Shown here: positions 1 to 8,134 of the stretch, piece after piece
Layout of the letters: each line of letters opens with the position of its first letter
How positions within the stretch are numbered: position 1 is the stretch's first letter
Source: an uncultured Faecalibacterium sp.
GTDB lineage: Bacteria; Bacillota; Clostridia; Oscillospirales; Ruminococcaceae
Direction of reading: 5' to 3'
Assembly (NCBI GenBank): GCA_934513205.1
Contig: CAKSWU010000010.1
Location: forward strand, 1 to 64,000
Length of the DNA: 64,000 bases
Notes under the pieces: generated by a model
Told to the model about the DNA's origin: nothing
Database searches by the model: none
The model's input: only the letters and a program-made list of their open reading frames with translations
Translations under genes and position numbers: made by a program

Positions 1-6
1 GACCGC

Positions 7-24
7 CGCTTCCCTACCGAAGCG
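7..24 (-). other. Stem-loop in the leader of a gene beyond the left edge
   Basis: CGCTTC (minus strand, 24-19) pairs with GAAGCG (12-7) around a 6-nt loop. It lies just downstream of the strong minus-strand promoter at 39-67, so it would be at the 5' end of that transcript. Its role cannot be judged because the gene itself is outside the window. Confidence 0.35.
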
Positions 25-38
25 TGGCGACAAGAGAT

Positions 39-67
39 ATTATACTCAGGCAAGGCCGTTTTGTCAA
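39..67 (-). promoter_or_regulatory. Consensus sigma-A promoter pointing off the left edge
   Basis: On the minus strand TTGACA (67-62) and TATAAT (44-39) are separated by exactly 17 nt. Both hexamers are perfect consensus, which predicts a strong promoter. Transcription would start near 32 and run to the left, out of the window, so the regulated gene is not visible. It lies about 85 nt downstream of the uvrA stop and belongs to the next transcription unit. Confidence 0.85.
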
Positions 68-151
68 CAGATTTTTCGATTATTTTTGGTTTTTTCTGAG
101 AAAAGTCTGATTTTTACACGGATACGCGCTTTTTCGTTTTTTCTGTTTTGG

Positions 152-3019
152 TCAGTGCTTTTCCGCTTCTGCGGCGCGCAGCGCGCGGTCGCGTTCCAGC
201 AGCGGGCGCAGATACTGGCCGGTAAAGCTGCCGGGCACGGCGGCCACCTGCTCCGGGGTACCCTCGGCAACGATCTCGCCACCGGCGCTGCCGCCCTCGG
301 GGCCAAGGTCGATGATATGGTCGGCACACTTGATGAGATCCAGATTGTGCTCGATGACGATGACAGTATTGCCCACGTCCACCAGTTTTTGCAGCACCTC
401 AATCAGGCGGTGCACATCTGCAATGTGCAGGCCGGTGGTGGGCTCGTCCAGAATATACACCGTTTTGCCGGTGCCGCGGCGGGCAAGCTCGTTGGCCAGC
501 TTTACGCGCTGCGCCTCGCCGCCGGAAAGGGTGGTGGCGCTCTGCCCCAAGGTGACATAGCCAAGTCCCACGTCCAGCAGCGTTTGCAGCTTGCGGGCGA
601 TCTTGGGCTGGTTTGCAAAGAACACCACCGCTTCCTCCACGGTCATGTTCAGCACATCCGCAATGGTCTTTTCCTTATACTTTACTTCCAGCGTTTCGCG
701 GTTGTAGCGCGCGCCCTTGCACACCTCGCAGGGCACATACACGTCCGGCAAAAAGTGCATTTCGATCTGCAGAATGCCGTTACCCTCGCAGGCTTCGCAG
801 CGACCGCCCTTGACGTTGAAGCTGAACCGTCCCGGGCCGTAACCCCGCATTTTGGCGTCCTGCGTCTGGGAGAACACGGTGCGGATATCGTTGAAAACAC
901 CGGTGTAGGTGGCGGGGTTGGAGCGCGGGGTGCGGCCGATGGGCTGCTGGTCGATGCCGATGACCTTATCCACGAACTCCAGCCCCTCTACCCCATCGCA
1001 CTTGCCGGCGCGGGAGCGGGCACCGTTCAGCTCGCTGGCAAGCGTTTTGTACAGGATCTCGTTGATCAGGCTGGACTTGCCCGAGCCGGAAATGCCGGTG
1101 ACACAGATGAACTCCCCCAGCGGGAAGCTGACGTCGATGTTGCGCAGGTTATTTTCCCGCGCGCCCTTTACGGTCAGGCAGTGGCCGTTGCCGGTGCGGC
1201 GGGTCTGGGGCACTGCAATGCGCTTGCGGCCGGAGAGATAGTCGCCGGTAATGCTCCGCTTGGCCTTGCAGATATCCTTTACGCTGCCTGCCGCCACGAT
1301 CTCACCGCCGTGCACACCGGCACCGGGACCTACGTCCACGATATAATCCGCGCTGCGCATGGTGTCCTCGTCATGCTCGACCACGATGACCGTGTTGCCC
1401 AGATCCCGCAGGTTTTTCAGAGTGGCGATGAGCTTATCGTTGTCCCGCTGATGCAGGCCGATGGAGGGCTCGTCCAGCACATAGAGCACGCCGGACAGGG
1501 CGCTGCCGATCTGGGTGGTCAGGCGGATGCGCTGGCTTTCACCACCGGAAAGCGTGCCCGCCGCCCGGGCCAGCGTGAGATAATCCAGACCCACGCTCTG
1601 CAAAAATTGCAGGCGGTTCTTAATCTCCTTCATGATCTGGCCGCCGATCTGCTGCTGCTTTTCGGTGAGGTTCGGCTCGTTCTGCCGGATAAATTCCAGC
1701 TCATCCCGGATGGACATTTCACAGAACTGGCTGATGTTCTTGTCCCCAATGGTTACGGCAAGCACCACCGGCTTCAGGCGCTGCCCGTGGCAGTCCGGGC
1801 ACTCCACGCCAGACATAAAGCTGCCGATCTCTTCCTTCATCCACTCGCTGTTGGTCTCGCGGAAGCGGCGTTCCAGATTCTCCACGATGCCCTCGAAGGT
1901 ATTATAATACACGCCGCTGCCGAACTCGTTGGTGCGGTGCATCTCGATTTTTTCGCCGTTGGTGCCGTAGAGCAGGGCGTTCACCGCCTCGGTGCTCATC
2001 TCCTTAATGGGCGTATCCAGCGTAAAGCCGTATTTTTTACCAAGGCCAAGATAATACATCTCGCTCACAGAGCCCTCGGCGTAATACCAGCCGCTGGCCT
2101 TGATGGCACCCTCCCGGATGGAAAGGCTGCGGTTGGGCAGGATGCGATCCTCGTCCACCCGCATAAAGGTGCCAAGGCCGGTGCATTTTTCGCAGGCACC
2201 CAGCGGGTTATTAAAGGAGAACAGCCGGGGCGACAGGTCGCTGATGGAGATGCCGTGCTCCGGGCAGGCAAAATTCTGGCTGAAGGTCATGCACTCGCCG
2301 CCGATGACGTCCACCTCGGCCACGCCACCGGTGAGCGCCAGCGCCGTTTCCAGCGAGTCGGCCAGACGGCTGCGGATGCCCTTGCGCAGGGCAAGACGGT
2401 CCACCACGATTTCCACCGTATGCTTGATGTTCTTTTCCAGACTGATCTCCTCGTCCAGATCATACAGGTTGCCGTCGATTTTTACGCGGGCGTAACCGGC
2501 GCGGCGGGCAGCGTCCAGCTCCTTCTGCTGGGTACCCTTGCGCTGGCGCACCACCGGAGCCAAGATCTGGAACTTGGTGCCCTCCTCCAGCTTGAGGACG
2601 GCATCCACCATCTCGTCCACGGTCTGCTGACTGATGACTCGCCCGCACACCGGACAGTGCGGCACGCCGATGCGGGCGTACAGCAGGCGCAGATAATCGT
2701 AGATCTCAGTCACAGTGCCCACGGTGGAGCGGGGGTTGTGGCTGGTGGTTTTCTGGTCAATGGAGATGGCCGGCGAAAGGCCGGTGATCTCGTCCACATC
2801 CGGCTTATCCATCCGGCCCAGAAACATCCGGGCGTAGCTGGAAAGGCTTTCCACATAGCGGCGCTGACCGTCCGCGTAGATGGTATCGAAGGCCAGACTG
2901 GACTTGCCCGAGCCGGAAAGACCGGTCATAACGATCAGCTTTTCCCGCGGGAGGGTCAAGTTGATATTTTTCAGGTTGTGCTCGCGGGCACCTTTGATAA
3001 TAATTTTATCGTTTGCCAA
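152..3019 (-). CDS. uvrA: UvrABC excinuclease subunit A
   Basis: UvrA is the damage-recognition ATPase of nucleotide excision repair; it loads UvrB on DNA lesions. The 955-residue product has the family's usual length. It carries two ABC ATPase modules with Walker A motifs GLSGSGKSS near the N terminus and GISGSGKSS in the second half, two LSGGE signature motifs, and zinc-binding cysteine pairs (CPVC; CEAC with CEVC). I chose the TTG at 3019 because it is preceded by AGGGAG and gives the normal N terminus LANDKIIIKG; an upstream ATG would add 44 residues read from the uvrB tail. The start lies 14 nt inside the end of uvrB, so the two are translationally coupled. No convincing intrinsic terminator follows the stop. 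Confidence 0.97.
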   Translation of the reverse strand: MANDKIIIKGAREHNLKNINLTLPREKLIVMTGLSGSGKSSLAFDTIYADGQRRYVESLSSYARMFLGRMDKPDVDEITGLSPAISIDQKTTSHNPRSTVGTVTEIYDYLRLLYARIGVPHCPVCGRVISQQTVDEMVDAVLKLEEGTKFQILAPVVRQRKGTQQKELDAARRAGYARVKIDGNLYDLDEEISLEKNIKHTVEIVVDRLALRKGIRSRLADSLETALALTGGVAEVDVIGGECMTFSQNFACPEHGISISDLSPRLFSFNNPLGACEKCTGLGTFMRVDEDRILPNRSLSIREGAIKASGWYYAEGSVSEMYYLGLGKKYGFTLDTPIKEMSTEAVNALLYGTNGEKIEMHRTNEFGSGVYYNTFEGIVENLERRFRETNSEWMKEEIGSFMSGVECPDCHGQRLKPVVLAVTIGDKNISQFCEMSIRDELEFIRQNEPNLTEKQQQIGGQIMKEIKNRLQFLQSVGLDYLTLARAAGTLSGGESQRIRLTTQIGSALSGVLYVLDEPSIGLHQRDNDKLIATLKNLRDLGNTVIVVEHDEDTMRSADYIVDVGPGAGVHGGEIVAAGSVKDICKAKRSITGDYLSGRKRIAVPQTRRTGNGHCLTVKGARENNLRNIDVSFPLGEFICVTGISGSGKSSLINEILYKTLASELNGARSRAGKCDGVEGLEFVDKVIGIDQQPIGRTPRSNPATYTGVFNDIRTVFSQTQDAKMRGYGPGRFSFNVKGGRCEACEGNGILQIEMHFLPDVYVPCEVCKGARYNRETLEVKYKEKTIADVLNMTVEEAVVFFANQPKIARKLQTLLDVGLGYVTLGQSATTLSGGEAQRVKLANELARRGTGKTVYILDEPTTGLHIADVHRLIEVLQKLVDVGNTVIVIEHNLDLIKCADHIIDLGPEGGSAGGEIVAEGTPEQVAAVPGSFTGQYLRPLLERDRALRAAEAEKH

Positions 3020-5063
3020 GGTATTTTCTCCCTTTTCGTTGTGTCTGTGCATGGTTTTGCTTGCGCTCGGTCTCGGCAGCGGAATCCACGGTGGGGTTCT
3101 CACCCCGGCGCAGGCGGTCGATCTGATCCCGCAGGAAGGCTGCGTGTTCAAATTCCAGCAGCTTCGCGGCCTCCTTCATCTCCCGGGTCAGGCGCTCAAT
3201 GGCAGCTTCCCGCTCCAGCTTGCCCATGCGGCGGGTGTTGCGCTTGGCGTTTTCGGCCTTATCGCTGATCTCGATGCTGTCCGCAATGGCCTTGACGATG
3301 GTCTTTGGCACGATGCCGTGCTCTTCGTTATAAGCCATCTGGATGGCGCGGCGGCGCTCGGTCTCGGTGATGGCGCGCTCCATGCTGTCGGTCACCACAT
3401 CGGCGTACATGATGACCATGCCCTCCGCGTTGCGGGCGGCGCGGCCGATGGTCTGGATCAGGCTGGTCTCGCTGCGCAGAAAGCCCTCCTTGTCGGCATC
3501 CAGAATGGCCACAAGGCTCACCTCCGGCAGGTCCAGACCCTCGCGCAGCAGGTTGATGCCCACTACCACATCGATGCTGCCCAAACGCAGATCCTTGATG
3601 ATCTCCATCCGCTCGAAGGTATCCACCTCGTGGTGCATATATTTGACCTTGATCCCCTGCTCGGTGAGGTAATCGGTGAGATCCTCGGCCATCTTTTTGG
3701 TCAGGGTGGTCACAAGTACCCGCTCCTGCCGCTGGATGCGGGCGTTGATCTCGCCCAGCAGGTCCACCACCTGCCCTTCCACCGGGCGCACCGAGATGAC
3801 CGGGTCCAAAAGACCTGTGGGGCGAATGACCTGCTGCGCCACCTGTGAGCTGTGCTGGCGCTCGTACTCGCCGGGGGTGGCAGAGACAAAGATCATCTGG
3901 TTGAGCTTGGACTCCACCTCCTCAAATTTCAGGGGGCGGTTATCGAAAGCAGACGGCAGGCGGAAACCGTATTCTACCAGCGTTTTTTTGCGGGCGTAGT
4001 CGCCGCCGTACATGGCGCGCACCTGTGGCAGGGTGACATGGCTCTCATCCACGAAGAGCAGAAAATCCTCCGGGAAATAATCCAGCAGGGTGGTGGGCAT
4101 ACTGCCCGGCGCGCGGCCGGACAGCACTGCCGAGTAGTTTTCGATGCCCTTGCAGATGCCCACCTCGTTCAGCATCTCGATGTCGTAGTTGGTGCGCTGG
4201 GCAATGCGCTGCGCTTCGATCAGCTTGCCCTCGGCAGTGAACTGCTTCACCTGCGCGTCGCACTCGGCGCGGATCTTTTCCAGCGCAGCGGCCTTTTTTT
4301 CGGCGCTGACGATATAGTGACTTGCCGGGAAGATGGCAACATGCTTGACCACGTTCTGCTTGGATCCGGTCAGGGGGTTGAACTCGGTAATGCGGTCGAT
4401 CTCGTCCCCGAAAAACTCCACCCGGATGGCAAGCTCGCTCATATAGGCCAGATAGATATCCACGGTGTCCCCGTGCACTCGGAACTTGTTGCGCACAAAA
4501 TTCACGTCGTTGCGCTCGTATTGCAAGGTAACCAGCTTTTTGCACAGCTCGTCCCGCTCCATCTGCATCCCGGGGCGCAGACTGATGACCATGCTGCGGT
4601 AGTCGATGGGGTCGCCCAGAGAGTAAATGCAGGACACCGATGCCACGATGATGACGTCCCGCCGCTCGGAAAGCGCCGCCGTAGCCGAGTGGCGCAGGCG
4701 GTCGATCTCATCGTTGATGGCGCTGTCCTTTTCAATATAGGTATCGGTGCTGGGGATGTAGGCCTCCGGCTGGTAGTAGTCGTAGTAGCTGACGAAATAT
4801 TCCACCGCGTTGTTGGGGAAAAACGAGCGGAACTCGGTACACAGCTGCGCCGCCAGCGTTTTGTTGTGCGCCAGCACCAGCGTGGGGCGGTTGCACTTTG
4901 CAATGACGTTGGCCATGGTAAAGGTTTTGCCGCTGCCGGTCACGCCCAGCAGGGTCTGGCAGCGGTCACCCCGCTGCACCCCATCCACCAGCGTTTCAAT
5001 GGCCTGCGGCTGGTCGCCGGTGGGCTGGTAAGAGGATACCAGTTCAAATTTTTCGTCTGCCAT
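3006..5063 (-). CDS. uvrB: UvrABC excinuclease subunit B
   Basis: UvrB is the helicase-like subunit that verifies damage and positions UvrC. The 685-aa protein starts MADEKFELVSSYQPTGDQP. It has Walker A GVTGSGKTF, the YYDYYQPEAY stretch of the beta-hairpin region, helicase motifs through QTIGRAARN, and a C-terminal UVR domain (residues near 640-675, IERLTREMKEAAKLLEFEHA). The ATG at 5063 is preceded by GGAGAGGAGAGGG. It is the first gene of a uvrB-uvrA operon with its own promoter at 5125-5153. uvrC is not in the window. Confidence 0.97.
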   Translation of the reverse strand: MADEKFELVSSYQPTGDQPQAIETLVDGVQRGDRCQTLLGVTGSGKTFTMANVIAKCNRPTLVLAHNKTLAAQLCTEFRSFFPNNAVEYFVSYYDYYQPEAYIPSTDTYIEKDSAINDEIDRLRHSATAALSERRDVIIVASVSCIYSLGDPIDYRSMVISLRPGMQMERDELCKKLVTLQYERNDVNFVRNKFRVHGDTVDIYLAYMSELAIRVEFFGDEIDRITEFNPLTGSKQNVVKHVAIFPASHYIVSAEKKAAALEKIRAECDAQVKQFTAEGKLIEAQRIAQRTNYDIEMLNEVGICKGIENYSAVLSGRAPGSMPTTLLDYFPEDFLLFVDESHVTLPQVRAMYGGDYARKKTLVEYGFRLPSAFDNRPLKFEEVESKLNQMIFVSATPGEYERQHSSQVAQQVIRPTGLLDPVISVRPVEGQVVDLLGEINARIQRQERVLVTTLTKKMAEDLTDYLTEQGIKVKYMHHEVDTFERMEIIKDLRLGSIDVVVGINLLREGLDLPEVSLVAILDADKEGFLRSETSLIQTIGRAARNAEGMVIMYADVVTDSMERAITETERRRAIQMAYNEEHGIVPKTIVKAIADSIEISDKAENAKRNTRRMGKLEREAAIERLTREMKEAAKLLEFEHAAFLRDQIDRLRRGENPTVDSAAETERKQNHAQTQRKGRKYLGKR

Positions 5064-5124
5064 CTTCCCTCTCCTCTCCGGCTTTGCGCTGCGCGAAAAC
5101 CACAAACAGTTGTTATTTGTGTTG

Positions 5125-5153
5125 ATTATAGCACATTGGTTTTCATAAGTAAA
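5125..5153 (-). promoter_or_regulatory. uvrBA promoter
   Basis: On the minus strand TTTACT (5153-5148) and TATAAT (5130-5125) have a 17-nt spacer. It lies 60 nt upstream of the uvrB ATG. I see no LexA/DinR box (GAAC-N4-GTTC) in it. Confidence 0.75.
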
Positions 5154-5170
5154 CACTTTTTCGTGTAGAG

Positions 5171-5890
5171 TCAGGGACGGAACAGTGCTCCGGTCTTAAA
5201 ATCATAGATGGGCAGGCGTCCGGCGTCCCGCATGGAGAAATACTCCGTGTCGGTCAGGATAAAGTGATCCAGCAGATGGACCTTGACCATTCCCAATGCC
5301 CGGGCAATGTTGCAGGTAACCTCCATATCCTCGATCGAGGGCAATGCCACACCGTTGGGATGGTTATGGCAGAGTACTACTCCCTCGGTCCCGCTGCGGA
5401 TGGCGGCTGCCACCACATCCTTGAGGTCCAGACTGACCCGGTCTGAAGTGCCTTCCCTCAGCCAGACCGCCGACCGCACCCGCATACGGCTGTCCAGACA
5501 GACCAGCATGGCGCGCTCATAGTCCGACCATGCAAACTTTGCCATCAGGTAGCTGCCCATCTGTTCAGTGGTCTTGATGCAGCGGGTGGTGCTGGTGCGG
5601 CTGCGTCCATAGTAGCGGCAGACCTGCGGCAACAGGTGCAGCATCCGGGCCGTGGCAGGCCCCACCCCCTCTACCGTGCACAGTTCTTCCTCACTGGCCT
5701 CCAGCACGGCGGCAAAGTCGCCAAAGCGTTCAATCAAGTCATGGGCGATGCCGTTGGTGTCCTTCTGGGCGTTGGTCAGATAGAGGATGTACTCCAGCGC
5801 TTCGTGCTCTGCCAGACTGTCCAGTCCATAGCTCTGCACCCGCTCCCGCATTCGTTGACGGTGACCCTTGTGCCGTTTCTGTTCTGCCAT
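5171..5890 (-). CDS. radC: RadC family JAB-domain protein
   Basis: The 239-aa product matches RadC in length and layout: an N-terminal helix-hairpin-helix region (EGVGPATARML near residue 75) and a C-terminal JAB/MPN metalloprotease-fold domain with the metal ligand pattern HNHPNGVALPSIED (residues near 185-200). RadC was once called a DNA repair protein; its true biochemical role is uncertain. It sits upstream of uvrBA in the same orientation, but uvrB has its own promoter. It is divergent from the pseudouridine synthase at 6043. Confidence 0.93.
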   Translation of the reverse strand: MAEQKRHKGHRQRMRERVQSYGLDSLAEHEALEYILYLTNAQKDTNGIAHDLIERFGDFAAVLEASEEELCTVEGVGPATARMLHLLPQVCRYYGRSRTSTTRCIKTTEQMGSYLMAKFAWSDYERAMLVCLDSRMRVRSAVWLREGTSDRVSLDLKDVVAAAIRSGTEGVVLCHNHPNGVALPSIEDMEVTCNIARALGMVKVHLLDHFILTDTEYFSMRDAGRLPIYDFKTGALFRP

Positions 5891-5923
5891 TTCCGCTGCT
5901 CCTTTTCTGGTTCATTCCCTATA

Positions 5924-5952
5924 ATAGTACCCATTTTGCCGCCGAAACTCAA
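5924..5952 (-). promoter_or_regulatory. radC promoter
   Basis: On the minus strand TTGAGT (5952-5947), a 17-nt spacer, and TACTAT (5929-5924). It lies about 35 nt upstream of the radC start. Confidence 0.6.
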
Positions 5953-5982
5953 CCCTTCCGGGAAAATATATTTTCTTTCGCG

Positions 5983-6011
5983 TTGACTTGCAGGCAGGGC
6001 TGTATTACTAT
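5983..6011 (+). promoter_or_regulatory. Promoter of the pseudouridine synthase / acyltransferase pair
   Basis: TTGACT (5983-5988), 17-nt spacer, TACTAT (6006-6011), 32 nt ahead of the ATG at 6043. It forms a divergent promoter pair with the radC promoter. Confidence 0.75.
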
Positions 6012-6042
6012 AAAGGTACACTTTGAAAATTGAGGAACGTTT

Positions 6043-7050
6043 ATGAAACAATATACCGCAACCGCCAACGATGACGGCGTCCGTCTGTCACGCTTTGTGC
6101 AGAGCGTGACCCGGGACTTCCCCACCAGCCTGCTGTACAAAAGTTTCCGCAACAAGCGGGTGAAGGTGAACGGCAAAAAGGCCGCACCGGAGTACCGTTT
6201 GCAGGCGGGAGACCTGATCGAGTTGTACATCAACGATGAGTTTTTCCCGCCGGAGGGCGCAAAGCCGGTGCAGAAGGCTGCCCCCAAAAAGCAGCCCAAT
6301 CAGCCCAAGGTGACTGTCGTCTACGAGGACGAAAACATTGCTGTTCTGTACAAGCCCACCCATCTGCTGTGCCACAGCGACCGCACCGGCGACGCAAACC
6401 TTGTGGATGCCTTTGCCCAGTATCTTGCGGAAAAAGGTGAATACGATCCCCACGGCGAGAACCGCTTCAAACCCGGCATTTGCAACCGGCTGGACCGCGG
6501 CACCGAGGGGCTGGTGATCGCCGCCAAGAACTACGCCGCCCTGCGGGACATGAACGAGATCATCCGCACCGACCTGCTCAAGAAGGAATACTACACCATC
6601 ACGGTGGGCATTCCCCAGTCCGGGCGGTTCGCCGCATGGTGGGAGCACGACGAAAAGAACAACAAGGTCAGCATCCACGCTCATCAATCGCAGGACGAGC
6701 GCCGCAAGCAGATCATCACAGACGTGGACGTGCTGCGCACCGCAGGCCCCTTTGCCCTGTGCAAGATCGGTCTTGTCACCGGACGCACCCACCAGATCCG
6801 CGCGCATCTGGCTTATCTGGGCAAGCCGGTGCTGGGCGATATCAAGTACGGCAACCGCAAGATGAACGAGCGCACCGGCACCAAGACGCAGGCGCTGTGC
6901 GCCGTGCGTGTCAGCTTTCTGGATGTGCCGGAGGAAAACACCCTGCACTATCTTTCCGGCAAGGTCGTTAAGCTGAAGGACCCCCAGATCGTAAAGCAGT
7001 TCGATGCACTGGATAAAAGCAAGGCGGATGGAGAAAACGACCATGCATAA
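6043..7050 (+). CDS. RluA-family rRNA pseudouridine synthase
   Basis: The 335-aa product has an N-terminal S4 RNA-binding domain (residues 12-70, KSFRNKRVKVNGKKA followed by LQAGDLIELYI) and a C-terminal RluA-type synthase domain. The catalytic aspartate lies in NRLDRGTEGLVI (residues near 148-159); family members usually have HRLDxxTSG, so His-to-Asn and Ser-to-Glu changes are notable, but the Asp is kept. GRTHQIRAHLAYLGKP is the second conserved block. The target uridine cannot be told from sequence (RluC/RluD-like). Its stop overlaps the start of the downstream acyltransferase by 8 nt, implying coupled translation. Confidence 0.9.
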   Translation: MKQYTATANDDGVRLSRFVQSVTRDFPTSLLYKSFRNKRVKVNGKKAAPEYRLQAGDLIELYINDEFFPPEGAKPVQKAAPKKQPNQPKVTVVYEDENIAVLYKPTHLLCHSDRTGDANLVDAFAQYLAEKGEYDPHGENRFKPGICNRLDRGTEGLVIAAKNYAALRDMNEIIRTDLLKKEYYTITVGIPQSGRFAAWWEHDEKNNKVSIHAHQSQDERRKQIITDVDVLRTAGPFALCKIGLVTGRTHQIRAHLAYLGKPVLGDIKYGNRKMNERTGTKTQALCAVRVSFLDVPEENTLHYLSGKVVKLKDPQIVKQFDALDKSKADGENDHA

Positions 7051-7663
7051 AATCGACATGACCACGTGGCCGCGAGCAGAGCTGTTCCGGTTCTTTTCCG
7101 GAGTGTCACAGCCATTTTACAGCGTCACCTTCCGGGTGGACGTGACGAATCTCCATGCCTACACCAAAGCCCGCGGCATTTCCTTTTATTATGCCCTCGG
7201 CTATCTCGTGACCGATGCCGTGAACAGCGTGGTGAATTTCCGCTATACCATCCGGGACGGCGAGGTCTGGCTTCTGGATGAGCGCATCCCCAGCCTGACC
7301 GACCTGAAACCCGGCAGTGAGCAGTTCCATATCGTCACACTGCCCAAGACCGGCACGCTGGACGAGTTCTGCTGCGCCGCAAAAGTTAAGAGCACTGCAC
7401 AGCAGAGCTTTCTGGATCAGGACTGCGAGACGGACGCGCTGATCTACATTTCCACCACGCCGTGGTTTGATCTGACCAGCTGCACCAACGAGCGGGATTT
7501 TGACAAAGACGACGCCATCCCCCGCATCACATGGGGCAAGTATGTCCCGGAAAACGGCCGCGAAACGCTGGGCATGAGCCTTGAGGTGAGCCACCGGTTC
7601 ATCGATGGGTATCACCTGGGGCAGTTTTATCAAAAGCTTCAAAAAAGCATTGATGAATTGTAA
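7043..7663 (+). CDS. Chloramphenicol-acetyltransferase-like (CatA family) protein
   Basis: The 206-aa product has the size and fold signature of type A chloramphenicol acetyltransferase. The C-terminal SHRFIDGYHLGQFY matches the catalytic HHxxxDGxH block, with His aligned to the general base. I chose the ATG at 7043, preceded by GGAG, which overlaps the upstream stop; an ATG at 7028 is possible. Chromosomal CatA-like proteins in gut Clostridia need not act on chloramphenicol, so resistance is not implied. A perfect bidirectional terminator follows directly. Confidence 0.8.
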   Translation: MHKIDMTTWPRAELFRFFSGVSQPFYSVTFRVDVTNLHAYTKARGISFYYALGYLVTDAVNSVVNFRYTIRDGEVWLLDERIPSLTDLKPGSEQFHIVTLPKTGTLDEFCCAAKVKSTAQQSFLDQDCETDALIYISTTPWFDLTSCTNERDFDKDDAIPRITWGKYVPENGRETLGMSLEVSHRFIDGYHLGQFYQKLQKSIDEL

Positions 7664-7702
7664 AAAACGGCTGCTGTACTTTACCGTACAGCAGCCGTTT
7701 TT
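7663..7702. terminator. Bidirectional intrinsic terminator
   Basis: A perfect 17-bp stem (7663-7679 with 7686-7702) with a 6-nt loop and A/T tracts on both sides. It serves both the plus-strand acyltransferase and the minus-strand gene ending at 7714. Confidence 0.9.
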
Positions 7703-7713
7703 CTCTTTATTCT

Positions 7714-8109
7714 TTACTTTTTGTCGGAGTCCTGCTCCGCCTTTTCCTGTTCTTTCCGCAGTTCCTTGATGCGCTTCTTTTCGCTCTGGACATGGGGCCA
7801 CGGCCACGAAAAGCCTTCGTTCTGCTTACACCAGCGGGTAAGCGGATAGAATGCAAAGGCAAGCCCAAAGAGATACAGCAGCGCAAACAGCAGGGCGTCC
7901 AGCGTGACCAGTGCGTCCAGCGCGCCAATGACCGCCACCACGCAGCCTGCCTTCAGGAAGAACAGACCGTTCTGGCGGCAGTATTCCTCAAAGTGCTCTG
8001 CCTTGACGGCACGGCGTCCCTGATCGCCCCAGACCCGGGGATTTTTCATCACGGAATAGCCATAGAACACCATCATCAGGCCAAGGGTGAGCTGAAAGCC
8101 AAAAAACAT
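7714..8109 (-). CDS. Small membrane protein of unknown function
   Basis: A 131-aa protein that I do not recognise. It has an N-terminal hydrophobic segment (residues 1-20), two more in the middle (about 51-90, including VVAVIGALDALVTLDALLFA) and a charged, Lys/Glu-rich C-terminal tail suggesting a cytoplasmic coiled end. The spacing of its conserved-looking NPRVWGDQGRRAV between helices resembles small SdpI/DUF3784-type membrane proteins, but this is only a resemblance. AGAGGTG precedes the ATG. It follows lysA by 25 nt and is probably co-transcribed with it. Confidence 0.8.
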   Translation of the reverse strand: MFFGFQLTLGLMMVFYGYSVMKNPRVWGDQGRRAVKAEHFEEYCRQNGLFFLKAGCVVAVIGALDALVTLDALLFALLYLFGLAFAFYPLTRWCKQNEGFSWPWPHVQSEKKRIKELRKEQEKAEQDSDKK

Positions 8110-8134
8110 GGGTCACACCTCTTATCTCAAAAAA

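Noticed and set aside
86..3268. A 1060-codon open frame on the plus strand across uvrA
   Set aside because: It is the antisense of uvrA in a GC-rich genome. It has no family match and a repetitive His/Gly/Ala composition that comes from codon bias.
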